Part shown: piece after piece, positions 1-11,757 of the stretch
How positions within the stretch are numbered: the first letter of the stretch is position 1
How the letters are laid out: every line of letters starts with the position of its first letter
Source of the DNA: Poecilobothrus nobilitatus
Taxonomy: Eukaryota > Arthropoda > Insecta > Diptera > Dolichopodidae
Length of the DNA: 64,000 nucleotides
Assembly: GCA_947095535.1 (NCBI GenBank)
Contig: OX352772.1
Location: 49,495,445-49,559,444, forward strand
Direction: 5' to 3'
Translations under genes and position numbers: made by a program
Notes under the pieces: generated by a model
What the model was told of the DNA's origin: nothing
The model's input: the letters and a program-made list of their open reading frames with translations, nothing else
The model's database searches: none

Positions 1-863
1 TGGAGGTTAGTTTATCCTAAGAAAAATTAAAAACAAAAATTTTTAATCATTTAGAACAAATTAATCGATCTTGTTTGAGTACCTGGAAAAAAGTGGTGTT
101 TTAGATGGTTGTATAATTGATCGATTAGTTAAAAGTAACACAAACCTTCAAATTCTGTGAGAAAAGGAGAATATCGAGGTTTCTATGAAAATCTGTAAAT
201 ATAGGCTTCAACAATAAATTTTATTTGACCTACAAGCGATAGATGGCTTTCTATTAGTCCCAACTCTGTCGCTACATAAAACTAACCTAAGTTACATCTT
301 AAACGATTAACTTGCTTTCTATCTACCTGCCTAGCTAATCAATTCAAAATATGTAATGTCTGTTGTTGGAAAATATTTTCCATATAAAATGAAAATTATA
401 AATTAGTTCCATTTAAAAATGTAAAACTTATAAATTAGTTCAGCAATTAAATAGCGTAAGTTAAAAAAAATTCGAAATATTTTAACTTACTTACGGAGTA
501 ACTTTAATAATTTTTTTAATCAATTTTGACGCCACTTCCACTCTGTAACTAAAATTTTGAGATCTTTTGGGAAGCTTAAAAAAAAAGTGAAACCGGATTT
601 GACGCGTTTTCGCTTAAGTAACTAATATTAAATAATTAATTTTAATTTAAAATTTTTATAAGATGGACTACTATCATGCATTTAAAGAAACTTAGGTAAA
701 TATTATCCACACAATATAGCAAGTCTTTAGGCAATGTCAAAACTTTGTTTTAAAATTCCATGTTCTGTACATTGCATATGATTATGTAAAATGCTACTAT
801 TATTTCTAGTTATGATTTGATATACAAGCATCTTAATAAGATAAGAAGTTAACAAAACACTAA
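1..863. other. A+T-rich non-coding DNA, nothing recognised
   Basis: Only A+T-rich unique-looking sequence with short A and T runs is seen. There is no reading frame with recognisable protein content and no repeat shared with the rest of the window. Given the Runx exon far to the right on the minus strand, this is probably intron or downstream flank of that gene. Confidence 0.6.
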
Positions 864-875
864 ATTAAACAATTT

Positions 876-1073
876 TTTTCTTTTTTTTTTAGTGCATGTC
901 CCTTCGACAAAAATGTAACAAGGAAATTACATAACCTTTCCTTTTCAGCCGTGGCTGTACATGTCGTAAGGGGGAATTACTCTTACGGCGTGTGTGGGAT
1001 TCAAACCCACACTCCCTTGGCGTTTACAGCGTATGTTATACGCTTTTACCCACTAAGCTACCCAGGCCCCGAT
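876..1073 (-). mobile_element. tRNA-type SINE, copy 1
   Basis: Read on the minus strand, the element starts GGGGCCTGGGTAGCTTAGTG (A-box-like), has a B-box-like GGGTTTGAATCCC, then a roughly 100-nt body and an A-rich tail (the T run at about 876-890 on the plus strand). The flanks carry a near-perfect 12-bp direct repeat, attaaacaattt at 864-875 and attaagcaattt at 1074-1085, as expected for a target-site duplication made by LINE machinery. The body aligns by eye to the copies at 25043, 36253 and 54481. The 3' body is the most divergent of the four. A short open frame through it is only an antisense translation of the SINE. Confidence 0.85.
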
Positions 1074-1085
1074 ATTAAGCAATTT

Positions 1086-3832
1086 CTTTCCTCATTAACC
1101 TGTAAAACTTATCTATTTACCATAAATGTTAAAAAGGGGCATATTCTAAGATTTTTAGAAACTGCAATACATCCGTTTAGTGGTATTTAACAGCAACTAA
1201 TGGAAAGCAATATTATGTCAGCTAAGACGTTTCGGACAAAGAAAATTATAGCCAAAATAGATTATAAAATTACCAGAAAATTAAACGGTATTTTATTCAT
1301 CATTGCTGAAAATAAAACTACTTCTACAAGATCTTTGTAATTTTATAGTTCAATGGCGAATGAAATACTGAATTTAAACAAAAATAGTTACAATTAAAAA
1401 TGCTTTACAACTACCGAAATAAAAATGGACTTCAGCAATTAATGACAACTTAAATCGAGATACATAAATATCATTCAATTACGTAAAAGTAGAGTCGTAT
1501 CCCTTTATAGAAATAAAGCAAATAAACATCATAAACAAAACTCAGTCATTCAAAATTTCACCAGCAATTATTTAATGAAATTATTTTGAAAGAAAAAAAC
1601 TGACTTTAAAGAAAATTTTCTTTAAAACATTAAAAATTTTAAAATTTAAATAAGTTCATGATGTTCATTTGAAATACCATTGAATTTGTTTTTTATCCAA
1701 TCTATTTCATCTTTTTAAATTTCTTCTTTATATCCGCCAAAAAAAAAAAAATACATTAAAACAAAGCATGATTTAAAAAAGAAAAATAAAATCAAATAGA
1801 AGTAAAGTAACTATTAAAAAAAAAATTGTTAGACAAAGAAAACCATCATTTGACAAAAAGATAAACGATTTTGTTAAGAAATTTTCATAAAACAATTTAT
1901 ATCTTTTAGAGTTTATCATTTGGAATAAAGTTTCAATAGATACATGTATATAGTTAATACCCCCATCATCACTTACTTCATTCTAAGATAAATGTATAGT
2001 TGCCTAAGAAAATTGTTTTCAAATATTTTCAAAAGAGGGGTGAAAATGTAAGGGTGATGCAAAAAAATAATATTCTTTTATTTTGGATTTACCATTGGTC
2101 TCGTTTGGTGTCTACAAAAGGGTTTACTGATGATAATAACTAACATCATATAACTTTCATTTCATTTTTTAAATATAAACATATATTTTTTAACATTTTG
2201 ATTTTGCTTAAACTATTAAAAATCTGATTTTTGTTTTTAAATTTTTTTTAAAATAGTCAAGGTTTTGCATGTCCGTTTCATTATTGTCTTTCCAGACATA
2301 CTTAACATGATTTGTTAACGAGTTCCTTAAAATGGAAGAAAATATCTATTGATTTTCCAAAATTTTTTTTTGCATAAAAAATTCTAAAATAATAAAAGTT
2401 TTATTCAATAGTAGCCAGAATTTTCCAATATTTCTTCTATCTCTTCTTATATCTATATTTAAAAATGTGCACTTATTAAGACTTTTGGTTTTACATATTG
2501 CCTTGTTTGTCATTGCTTCAATTTCCCCTTTTGCATATAATTTCAAGATGTCGGTACCTGATGAATATATTTTACCTTTTGTACGGAACTAGCCTTATTA
2601 GTTCCTTAAACAAATACTTTCCATTTCCATTATAGTTATTGAAGAAATACCTTCAGTTATATTTATCAAAAAAATTACACCATATTGCGAGGTTGGTTTT
2701 ATTATGTGCTCAGGATCTATTCTGAAATTAACTACGATACCCCCCATCACGAAATCATTATTGAATACACTTTTAATAATTTTTTTACTTAAGAATCATT
2801 AAATTTATTCTAATATTCCCTTCATAAAAGAACGTTTTTTTCTCATCAACTTAAGGATCATAAAAATAATATCCTTCATGAATATTCACTACAGAAAAAA
2901 AAAAATTAAAAAATGATACAATAAACAATCCAATAAAAAGAATTAAGGATTTATGTTGCTTTTTTTTCTTATAAGAAAACTACTAACTGCAGGTCATTTC
3001 TTCATAACACATAACACTAAAATTAAAAGAAACGGGCAAAAATGTAATTAATCGAATAAGACTAATGTTGAACTTAAGCTATTAACTAAAATGAAATCGG
3101 AAAGTGAATACCACTTCAAAAGGTTACAATCACGGAATCAGCCAAAAATCTAATTCAAAACTACACAAATTCAAACTACTTCAATTTTAATATTATGAAT
3201 TACACAACAGAAATATCAATTCTATAAGATGTGAAACAAATAATCAGGATCAAGTATTATGGGGGATAAATATATTTTTCTTTTATTAATGAATACTGAG
3301 CGAACATGCCAGTAATCACTAAACTATAGGTTTGTCGCGATGGTACTTCTCTGACGGAGCATCAAGAGCTTCTTGGAAAAAGAAACTACCAAAATATTTC
3401 CACTTTTTCTTGACAGACTGTGACAAGTGCACATAAAGTGTTCTATTGCCATATTGCCATTCTTAGAACAATAGACTTCTTAGAACAATAATGATGCTAG
3501 TAAAAATCTAGTTTACATTTAACCTTAAATTTCAGTATTAGTTTGATTTAGGCAAGTTTATGAGGATTTGACTCTGCCCAAATATTCACGGTATTCTGAA
3601 AAGTTGAAAAATAAAGAGTTTTGTATGAAGAAATGAAAATTTTAATAAAAGCAACAAATCACAGAATAGAAAATATAAAGTAAATCGATTTTATGAAAAA
3701 TTGTTTAAATACCCACCTAAGTTGATATCTTGACTATTTGAAAATATAGTAAAGAACTAACATGTGAAAACAGGCAATTTTAGAAACCAAATTGTAGCTT
3801 TCCTAATTTTTATAGCTTAATCTTTTCTAGGG
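1086..3832. other. A+T-rich non-coding DNA, nothing recognised
   Basis: About 2.7 kb of A+T-rich sequence with frequent A/T homopolymers. I found no coding similarity, no RNA gene and no repeat shared with other parts of the window. Short open frames here are composed of Lys, Asn, Phe and Ile codons and look random. Confidence 0.55.
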
Positions 3833-3964
3833 TTTCGGAACAGATGAAAAACTTAAGCAGAAAACAAAAATATTAAAATATTTCGGAAAAGGTGAAAAAC
3901 TTAGGCAGAAATTAAGTTTCTGCTTAAGTTTTTCATTTGTTCCGAAATATTTCAATATTTTTGT
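3833..3964. repeat. Long inverted repeat (48-bp arms) with extra direct copy
   Basis: The left arm 3864-3911 and right arm 3917-3964 are inverted copies with only about five mismatches in 48 bp, separated by a 5-nt loop (ttaag). The arm contains aaaaacttaagcagaaa and ttcggaa motifs. A further direct copy of half the arm (tttcggaa..atgaaaaacttaagcagaaa) lies just before it at 3833-3863. As RNA from either strand it would fold into one long hairpin. It may be a foldback transposon end or a hairpin-RNA locus, and the sequence alone does not decide. Confidence 0.85.
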
Positions 3965-4869
3965 TTTTTATTTTGGACATTTTCGTCAAACGATGATTAC
4001 AAAAAATTGTTTAATACCGGCTGGTAAGCTTTAGAAAATAAATAAAATTAAAAGATGTTGTCTGCAAAAAACACATTCACAAAAAAAAAAAAATAAAGTA
4101 TGGATATTATTTAAAACAATGAATAATTATATAGTGTTATATACTTATTTACACACATATATATTTAATTATGGATATACTAACTACACCTATAAAAATT
4201 TATTTTATTTATATTAAATACACATATATATATACATTATTATTCATTATATGTATTTAACATAAATTGTATCTCATAAATTTTAGTGATGCTTTATTTT
4301 TTTTATTTTTTTCTTCAAAGAGATAACATTAAAAATTTTAATCCTTTTTTTTTTGTATTTTTTTTTTTATATTTTGGGAGCCATTTATTTACATATACTA
4401 AAAATGGAATTATATATGAGAGCTTAAAAAATGTTAGATGTCAACATTTTTAAAAAGGATAAATTAGGGAAAAAAACTTAAAAATTTTTAAGTGAACAAA
4501 AAAAACAAAATTAGATACATATATTCATACATATTATATTAACTTATTTACGTAAAAAATGACATCTGTTCTTTCTTTTTTTTTTGCACCAATACTGTTA
4601 AAAATTATATTCTTACAAAATTTATTAAATGTAAAGTCAAATGACACTTGATCATTTTATAGTGATTTATAAATACGAATATAATTTAATTACGAATCTT
4701 GTTACTTCAAATTTGATTTTCTCAAATCCTTAGGTCATCCCGTTATGTACTTGATTTATTTTATATTCATATATGAAAAGAATACTATAAAAGGAAATAT
4801 TTATATGGGCTATAGGTATTAGCTATAATGGCCCCTGACTCTGTAGTAGAATAATAATAATATTAATAA
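3965..4869. other. A+T-rich DNA with simple sequence
   Basis: Runs of A and T, ATATAC-type simple sequence around 4150-4250 and a TAA-rich stretch near 4850-4870. No gene or shared repeat is recognised. Confidence 0.55.
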
Positions 4870-5253
4870 GAATACTAATACCAATACCAATAATAATAGC
4901 TGCTACAGTAACAGAGGAGGTCGCCTTCAATAATTATATCATGCAGGAAGGTGTTATATACTACTGCATGTTTTAAATGTTGTAAAGGCTATAGTCACTG
5001 TTAGCAAAATAGTAATAAAAATAGGCGAGTTTAGTGTTTCCCTACAGTCCCACTCCCAATTCAATGTTTACGTATCCATTTCCTATCCTTTCCTATTCCT
5101 ACTGCTTATCCAATATACTGCGTTCGCAGGTAAGGATTTCATCCCATTATATTGGATAAAGTGGAAGTTGGCTTTAGTCAATAAGAATCTGACACTACCA
5201 ATGGAAAATTCTTGGTGTTTTTGGAAGATTCCCACCTCCCTTAGGAAAAAAAA
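4870..5253 (+). repeat. Poly(A)-ended dispersed repeat family, copy 1
   Basis: One of six related copies in the window. Shared blocks in order are: aataccaataataatagctg; ccttcaataatta..atcatg; gctatagtcactgttagcaa; a pyrimidine-rich block (cccactcccaattcaatg, ttcctatcctttcctatt); caatatactgcgttcgcagg; ggatttcatcccattatatt; aataagaatctgacactacc; and the terminal attcccacctcccttagg followed by A residues. The constant 3' end plus A tail points to a retroposed element. The middle can be read as short peptide blocks, but with stops, so it is treated as a repeat rather than a gene. It is the most complete copy together with those at 44793 and 60846. Confidence 0.8.
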
Positions 5254-5744
5254 TCAGATTGTAACTATTTTAAAAAATTATAAAATACAAATGATCTTAA
5301 ATGAACAACTTAACATGAAACTTTAATTAAAACTCAGTCAGAATCCATGGGATGGCGATACCGATTTCATACATTTAGTAAAAAACAATATTAATAGATC
5401 AAATACAATGTGCTGCATGGATAAAATACAATGCGCCAATTGCTGAATCATATAATTATTGTAGGCTACATTGATAGGCTACAGCTAATTTTTTTTCACT
5501 CCTATAAGGAGCATAAGGCTTCCACACTAAGTCAATTATTATTCATATTTAACAGAGGCTTTAGTTTCTAGAATAATTTGCTCCAATAGGTTATTGATTA
5601 CTCAGTTATAGCTATGTCTTCTACAATGGAACACAAATATTTTTAAACTTATAAAAGGTAACTTTCGCCATCTTATAAAAGGTGTTTTTTTTTTATTATA
5701 TATTAGACTTATTATATATTATAAGAAAACCTATATTATTTTTT
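5254..5744. other. A+T-rich non-coding DNA, nothing recognised
   Basis: No coding or shared repeat sequence is seen, apart from a 12-bp direct duplication (cttataaaaggt) at about 5647 and 5672 and a TA-rich run before 5745. Confidence 0.5.
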
Positions 5745-5830
5745 ACTAATCTATATGACTCTGGTGAGGTTTGAACTGGAGGCTTTTATAATGAAAAGCC
5801 GGTGCTTTAACAGTACTACACCATTTACTA
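5745..5830 (-). mobile_element. tRNA-like SINE head (second type)
   Basis: On the minus strand TGGTGTAGTACTGTTAAAGC (complement of 5804-5823) resembles a pol III A box. CAGTTCAAACCTCACC (complement of 5763-5778) resembles the B box and T arm of a tRNA. The segment between them can form an anticodon-like stem (GGCTTTT/AAAAGCC). It is followed on the minus strand by A+T-rich sequence rather than the body of the SINE at 876, so it looks like a different tRNA-derived SINE. A working tRNA gene is unlikely because acceptor-stem pairing is poor. Confidence 0.55.
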
Positions 5831-6127
5831 GATTTACAGCTAATATACTATACTATATTGTGCTTATTAATATTAATATTATTATTTTTTTTTTTTTTTT
5901 GAAATATTAATCACTTCAACTAACTAAAAACAATTGATCCATTTAAAGCAATTAATATATTAGCAAATCTAGTACTACTACACTATTGGCTTGATCTACA
6001 GCTGATGCAATAATTTATTGTACTGAATACTATTGTTATTATTATTATCTTTTTTTTTTTGTGAAAGTTTAGGCACTTCAACCAATTAAAAATCATTCAT
6101 CTATTTAAAACAAAAAATAAATTAGTA
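5812..6127. repeat. Diverged tandem duplication, about 160-bp unit
   Basis: Unit A (5812-5965) and unit B (5971-6127) share, in the same order, agtactac..acac.att, gat.tacagct, a TTATTATTAT-rich block, a long T run, cacttcaac.aa.taaaaa.ca, and c.atttaaa near the end. The copies differ at many positions, so the duplication is old. The start overlaps the tRNA-like head on its left. Confidence 0.7.
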
Positions 6128-7269
6128 CCGTACGGCCGCACATTAAACCATACCGTAAAGGAAAAATATTTTACAACAATAATATTAATAATCTTTAGAA
6201 TTTTTCAATATAGTACCCATTATCATTGCAGAAGAATTGATATGCAATTGAAAATTCTAAAAAGTGTAATTGAATTTATTGCTCCTTATCATTACATTTC
6301 CCAAATAGAGACAAGACTTTTCCTAAGACTCTAAAATTCACAAGAATACCGTCTAAGAACATTTCATTGTATATAAAATATATAGAGTGAGAATATTATT
6401 TAAGGATAATTTTTTTTAATTAAAAAGCATTTTGACATTATGTCTTTGGGACAAAATTTATAGAGCGCCGTACATATTAATATTTATACTTACATACATT
6501 TACACATACATATATATTCCATTTACTATAGTCATTTAAATAATCTTTATTTAGAGATGAAGGTTATTTGCTTCATGAAGTATAGTAAATCCTATTTAAA
6601 AACTTTTATTTATTTATTTATTCATTTATTTATTCACATTTTATTTATTTATATAAAAAAAAAAAGAAAAAAAAAAAAAATTACTAATATATAACCAGAT
6701 ATAACCATATAGTTTTGAAATGTATCATTTTTCAAAATTAAAGTTAAGAAGGCTATTTAAAATAATTAATCCTCATTTTTTCACCTTTAAAATTGCTTAT
6801 AATTTATTTCAACTTGAAATGATTCGGTTAGAACTATTTTATTCTAGTAAAGATTGTAATAATATATATGTACTTAAAAATATAAAAATGATTTTTTACA
6901 AGTAAATTAATTGCTGGATTGTAATATTATAAATAAAACTTGTAGTTAACATATACAACTCAAAATATAAATAAATAAATATATTTATATAAATAAACTT
7001 ATTTATTTTATTATTAATATTAAAATATTTTAAATCTTAGAATATAATTACATACATAGGTACTATTATATACAACATAAGAAAAAATTAATTTTCTTAA
7101 AATAAAATTAATAAAATTAGTTGTTTGAATATGTGACCAAAGTTTTTAATTAAAAATAATTTAAAGTTTTTTTTTTTTTGAATTTGACAAAATGTTTTCT
7201 TCAAAATGAAGTTTAATTCATTTACAGGAGAATTTCAAAAAAATTTACTTTTCAAATTTTGTTTTTCTT
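6128..7269. other. A+T-rich DNA with ATTT microsatellite
   Basis: Contains an (ATTT)n tract at about 6606-6655 followed by a long A run, and a TAAATAAATA tract near 6968. A 61-codon open frame at 6720-6905 is A+T-biased and resembles nothing known to me. No gene is called. Confidence 0.5.
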
Positions 7270-8390
7270 AAAATGCCAAACTATAGGTTTTCGTACGTTT
7301 TTACCAAATACGGATTGAAGACTATATTTTTACTAATCATTGGTGCAAGACTGACAAATTTCAAATAAACATGGCTTTTCCCAAGGATTCTTCCTTGCAC
7401 GAACTCTAATTTTTGACTTTTATCAACGATCTTCTGTCTTCAATCTTTAATCGACTTTACAGTTCTTTCAAGGAGAGGATAATGCTATCTGATATCTTAT
7501 CTTAAAATTTTTCTAGAAAATCATCATATGCCAGAATCACGACTATTGATGCAACAAGGCTATCTATGACAAATACGTTAAACAGGTCATGGTTTAGACA
7601 AATTTGCTAATTGAGATATAAAATAAAGAGTTCATTTTAACACCAGCAAAGCTGAATGCTGTGAGTTAATTGGTTATTAAAAAAACCAATTATAATCTAA
7701 TTCTGAGGTTTCTGAAGGAAAACGTGTAACGATTGATTAATCTAAATATTTTAGGCATGCAGCTGAATACAGCGAAAAGTGGTGCCAAATGCTTATGTGA
7801 AGATCGTATTTTTCTTTGAGGCATTTGATAAATCTTATATACGACTTAAGATGGAATACAATTCACATATATGGGATAACTTTTTATTTTCTTCATTAAA
7901 TTACCTTGATCAAATTCAAAACGCTTCATAAATAATTTTAATTTTTTTGACACTCGTTGTAATATTTGAGCTCTTTCTCCTTTTCATTGTCCATTGTTCA
8001 AACAATTTCAACGTACCATACTAGTGGACCTGCAATTGCTCACTGTTATTACGTGCAATTACCGAATTGATACTCTACTGGTTATAGCAATTCGTTTATT
8101 ATCAGAAGAGTAAAAATGCGGAACTTTTTAGTATCCAATGTATTCCTAAAAGTTGTCGATTTTTTCGATTTACAATCTTCCCAAATTCAAGATGAAACTA
8201 ACCAGAATCATTATACACTTACTTTCCAAATCCCCTTCACCCGCATTTTTCTATTACTTATCGCACTTAGTTACAACTTTTAGCACAAAGTAACAAAAAT
8301 GTGGAATTTATTAACATTCAAAGTATTCCTAAAAGTTAAAGGTGATTTTCTTTTAGCTATCACGCACGACACCTACAGTGTTTTTTTTAA
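7270..8390 (+). pseudogene. Decayed non-LTR retrotransposon (LINE) reverse transcriptase
   Basis: No frame stays open, but pieces of a LINE reverse transcriptase appear in the right order. Around 7370-7440 there is a block like G.SQG..L..TL (normally GVPQGSVLSPTLF), followed in another frame by TFINDLL (motif after the active site). Around 7620-7670 is a block like FNTSKAECCEL, matching the FN.SKT..C segment. Around 7845-7920 is YIRLKMEYNSHIWDN followed by SLNYLDQIQN, matching the typical YI.P.MEY..H.W....L..LD.IQ.RA. Downstream of that, up to about 8390, the sequence aligns to 59850-60370 and carries a YNLPKFKMKL-type block matching the YNL..FK..V tail. The clade (jockey-, CR1- or related type) is not resolved. 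It is a dead relic with many frameshifts and stops. Confidence 0.75.
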
Positions 8391-9348
8391 ATGAAAATAT
8401 TTAATTTGTCTTAAATCTCAATTCTTGTAAAAAGAAAGAAAACTTTTTTGCGTCCAACAGAACAGAGGAAATTAGAAAGTATTGCCTACTATGGATATTA
8501 TAATAAATCCTATTCTTTAAATTAAAAATTGAATTAATTATCCATTTTATTCTATTTGTCAAATATGTCAAACTTTATACTTTTAATTTATACAAAATTT
8601 GTAAGCTGATTTTATATCTAATTTAAAATTAGACAGTTATGTTATAGGTATACTAATTAATAAAAAACAAGATAAATATATAAAATTTAAGTTCTGTTGA
8701 TAAATGATAAACTAAATCAAAATTGAATTCACCAAACAATTAATAAATTTAAATTATAAATTTCTTTTTTTTCATTTTAATAGTTTTTAAATTAAAAAGG
8801 ACAAAAATATCCTTCTAATCACTTGTCAATCATAATTAAAAAGTTTTTCAATAAAAATTTAAAAATACCTCTAATCTTTTCATATTTAAAAAATACGAAT
8901 TATTTTTAACTTAAGAGAAACTGACTACTTTAAAATTAATCAACTTTTTCAGGCAGCAAATTGAACGCTAGTTAAACACCAGGAATAAATTTCTTAATAC
9001 CAATGTAGATTTAGCTAAATGGAAAAAGGAAAGGAGGAGGGAATTAAATGTGATATAAAAGAAGAAGGAGAAAAAATTAGATCTAAAAAGGCATATCTGA
9101 AAAGATTCGTATTGAATTTTTGCAATTTTCAAACTGTAAAATGGAAGATCATTGACAGAGGGGAACACATTAGATGGAAGGAGGTTTTAAATCCTAATCA
9201 TTCTCACAACGAATGAGTTTCCATTACTACTTTTAAGTCACCTAGGAATTTTCATTGCGTAGAAATAAGTACTTGCTACCTCTATAACTATCAATATCAT
9301 TACTTTAAATCATTATTAATGATAATTGATAAATGTCTAATACATCCA
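8391..9348. other. A+T-rich non-coding DNA, nothing recognised
   Basis: A+T-rich sequence. A purine-rich patch at about 9015-9090 opens short frames on both strands, but their translations (Lys/Glu-rich or Phe-rich) resemble no family I know. Confidence 0.5.
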
Positions 9349-9657
9349 AAGGTGATGACCCAATGCTCGCGTCGCTTCTAGCTTCGCTTTGACATTTAAG
9401 TAGAATACATTGATTTAAAAGGAACTTGACCAAATAGAAAAGCGACGCTAGAAGCGCCGCACGAAGCGACGCTAGAGTAGAGCTACTTTCTACTTTTACT
9501 AGCGTTGACAATAAATTTGTTTGGTTTTTTTTATTTTATATTGATTGTTGGTCATAAAGCGACGCCATCATTTGGTCTTTATTTTATTTAGAACGCGAAG
9601 CAAGAAGCGGCGCTAGAAGCAGCGCTAGAAGCGACGCGAGAATTGGGTTATCACCTT
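9349..9657. mobile_element. 309-bp MITE with 34-bp terminal inverted repeats
   Basis: The ends are inverted copies: 9349-9382 begins aaggtgatgacccaatgctc and 9624-9657 ends attgggttatcacctt. They match at 32 of 34 positions. Inside, a motif close to gcgacgctagaagc occurs several times in both orientations (about 9369, 9451, 9469, 9557, 9607, 9622), giving a run of CpG and G+C in otherwise A+T-rich DNA. There is no coding capacity. I could not see a target-site duplication: the flanks read tacatcca on the left and aataagtc on the right. The layout of short TIRs and repeated subterminal motifs suggests a non-autonomous DNA transposon, but the superfamily is not assignable. Confidence 0.85.
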
Positions 9658-10600
9658 AATAAGTCTCATTGAAATCAATTAAATAAATTAAAATATATTA
9701 TACCTTAGAGAGCTTTCTTAATAAACTGTTGAAAAATATGAACATCTTTTAACTGTTAAAAATCGTAGAAAAATTAATAAAAAAGTTTAAAAAATGATTT
9801 TTAATGTAAATCGAAGGTCACTAATTAGAATTACTATTCATCCAAAAATCAATTTAAAAAAACGAAATGGAATGAAACAATAAAGGTAATATCCTCCATC
9901 TCCTTTCTTTTTACTTTTCGTAATCTTTTTTATAATGAAAAATTTAATTAATAGTTTTAAAAAATTCGCCGAAAAAATGATACAATAAATCTCATTACAA
10001 TTATGTAAACTTTATTAGTACCCTCTTAATTTTAAAAAAATTTTTAGATCCTCAACCCTAGTCTATTTAACTTTACTTCAGATATAATCAAGTGAAAAAG
10101 AAAAATGTGTAATTTTTAAACTTTCATATCTTGTATATTTTCTTTTTCCAAAACTATCTTTGAGTTAAAAATAAAAACAAAAAAAAAATAAGAAAACTTC
10201 CTTTTAAAGGTTAATTATGTTTAAAAACGTACATATATTATTCTTTTAAAAAAAAATATATATTTTTAATGTAAATTTTCTTTCAGTATACAAAAAATGA
10301 ATATGTAAAAATATCTACCGTTACTACAAGTAAAAATTTTATTTGAGAGCTTAAATTTTTTTTTTTCTTTTTCAGTACTATTATAACTAACTGTTTAATC
10401 TTACTTTCTTTTATATTTAGCAATGTTCATTATGAGGAACTTGAAACAGCTGTCCTGAAACTAAAACTTTGAATCTCTTTCACTTAATTATCAAACACAA
10501 TTACATGGTAAATTAATTTTCCTTAAATTATTCGTTTTATTATTAAGAAGAACATTAACATCCTTCTTCAAAATAACTATCCAAATTTTTTCCTTCATCC
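9658..10600. other. A+T-rich non-coding DNA, nothing recognised
   Basis: Only A+T-rich sequence with A and T runs. No shared repeat or coding similarity is seen. Confidence 0.5.
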
Positions 10601-10800
10601 TCCATAATCCCAATCCAATATCCCAAATCCTAAATCCAATATCCCAAGTAAACCTACCCTCATCCTTTTCCCCAAAACCAAGCTATTCATTATATTATTA
10701 TGTATTAAAGGACCCACCCTAAAGTTTGGTTTTAAAGGGGGTGGTTTTGGTTGGTTAGAGTCCAACACTAATCAGAGAAACCTCGTGCAGCTCCTTTGAG
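10601..10800 (+). repeat. Dispersed GGTTTTGGTT repeat copy A, preceded by a TCCCAAT-rich patch
   Basis: At about 10601-10650 the sequence iterates atcccaa/aatccaatatccc. At about 10690-10780 is a block (ttggttttaaagggggtgg, ttttggttggttagagtcca) that recurs in diverged form at 14905-14975 and 31387-31470 in the same orientation. The family is not identified. Confidence 0.55.
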
Positions 10801-11426
10801 TGACTTTTAATGTTTTCCACTGTCCCTCGTTAAAAAAAAAAAAAAAACCGTTTAACATGAACTGAATTATTTTTTACCTTGGGTACTCTGTCCAACCTGA
10901 ACAAATGATAAATTACGATTGGGTAACAATAAAAAAATTTTAAATTATTATGAACGTTAAACATGTAACATGGTTTTTAGAAAAAAGGGAACAGTTATTA
11001 CAATAATTAGTTCACCCCATAAAAACCCAACTGTATAAACATAAACAGTTCTAGTCTTGACCTATTTTTTCTCGTACTCTTAAGTTCTTCTTTTTTGTTA
11101 AGTTCAAGAAATAATTTATACTATAGAACTAATTTTTAAATATATGAGTCTACAATTGGTGTAACTTATCAATGATTTATTATAATTTATACAATTTCGA
11201 TTCCTCGATAGATTCTATTAATAATTTTGAAGGAATGGAAAAAAACACTACCTTACGACATAGTAATTTAGCATCAAAAACTTATTTAGAACATAAAAGA
11301 AAAGTTGGAAATTAATTTCTGCTGATTGTCCAAATTTTACAAATAATTATGATAATCGTTTTTTATTGTTAAAATAAATAAGATTTAGGTATAGTTATCC
11401 GAATTCTAAATAGCAAAACGCCAATA
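10801..11426. other. A+T-rich non-coding DNA, nothing recognised
   Basis: A 16-nt A run at about 10833 and otherwise A+T-rich unique-looking sequence. Nothing recognised. Confidence 0.5.
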
Positions 11427-11757
11427 TCAATATCATTTGACAAAAGGGACTTTTTGCAACTTTCCTTTTGGCATAATAAAATATATCCCAGAACGACATT
11501 TGACAAACACATACCTTGCAAATTTTATATATATTCTGATAAAAGGATTTAGCTCTAATTTTGTAACCAACTCTAAAATTCGTCCCAACTAATTATATTT
11601 TTTATATTGTTATTTCTTCATTGCAGTATATTTTGTTTTTTTAAAAAAAACTTTGTTGTGTGCTTTTGCGATGTGTCCCTTTTGTTAAAATGCTTTTTGT
11701 AAAGTGGCATTTTGTTATAAGTTTTTTTTTGTCAAATAGCATTAGGAGTAATATCAT
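11427..11757. mobile_element. Foldback/MITE-like element, copy 1 (arms with TTTGACAAAAGGG motif)
   Basis: The left side carries atatcatttgacaaaaggga and a further catttgacaaacac. The right side carries the inverse (tgtcccttttgttaaaatgc, then tttttttgtcaaatagcatt). Between them lies the core ttttgtaaccaactctaaaa..cgtcc.aactaatta, also found in the elements at 14128 and 58079. The arms are short imperfect tandem repeats rather than single clean TIRs. There is no coding capacity. Confidence 0.6.

Noticed and set aside
9019..9216. Overlapping frames on both strands near 9000-9200
   Set aside because: A purine-rich strand keeps both frames open. The Lys/Glu-rich and Phe/Leu-rich translations resemble nothing.
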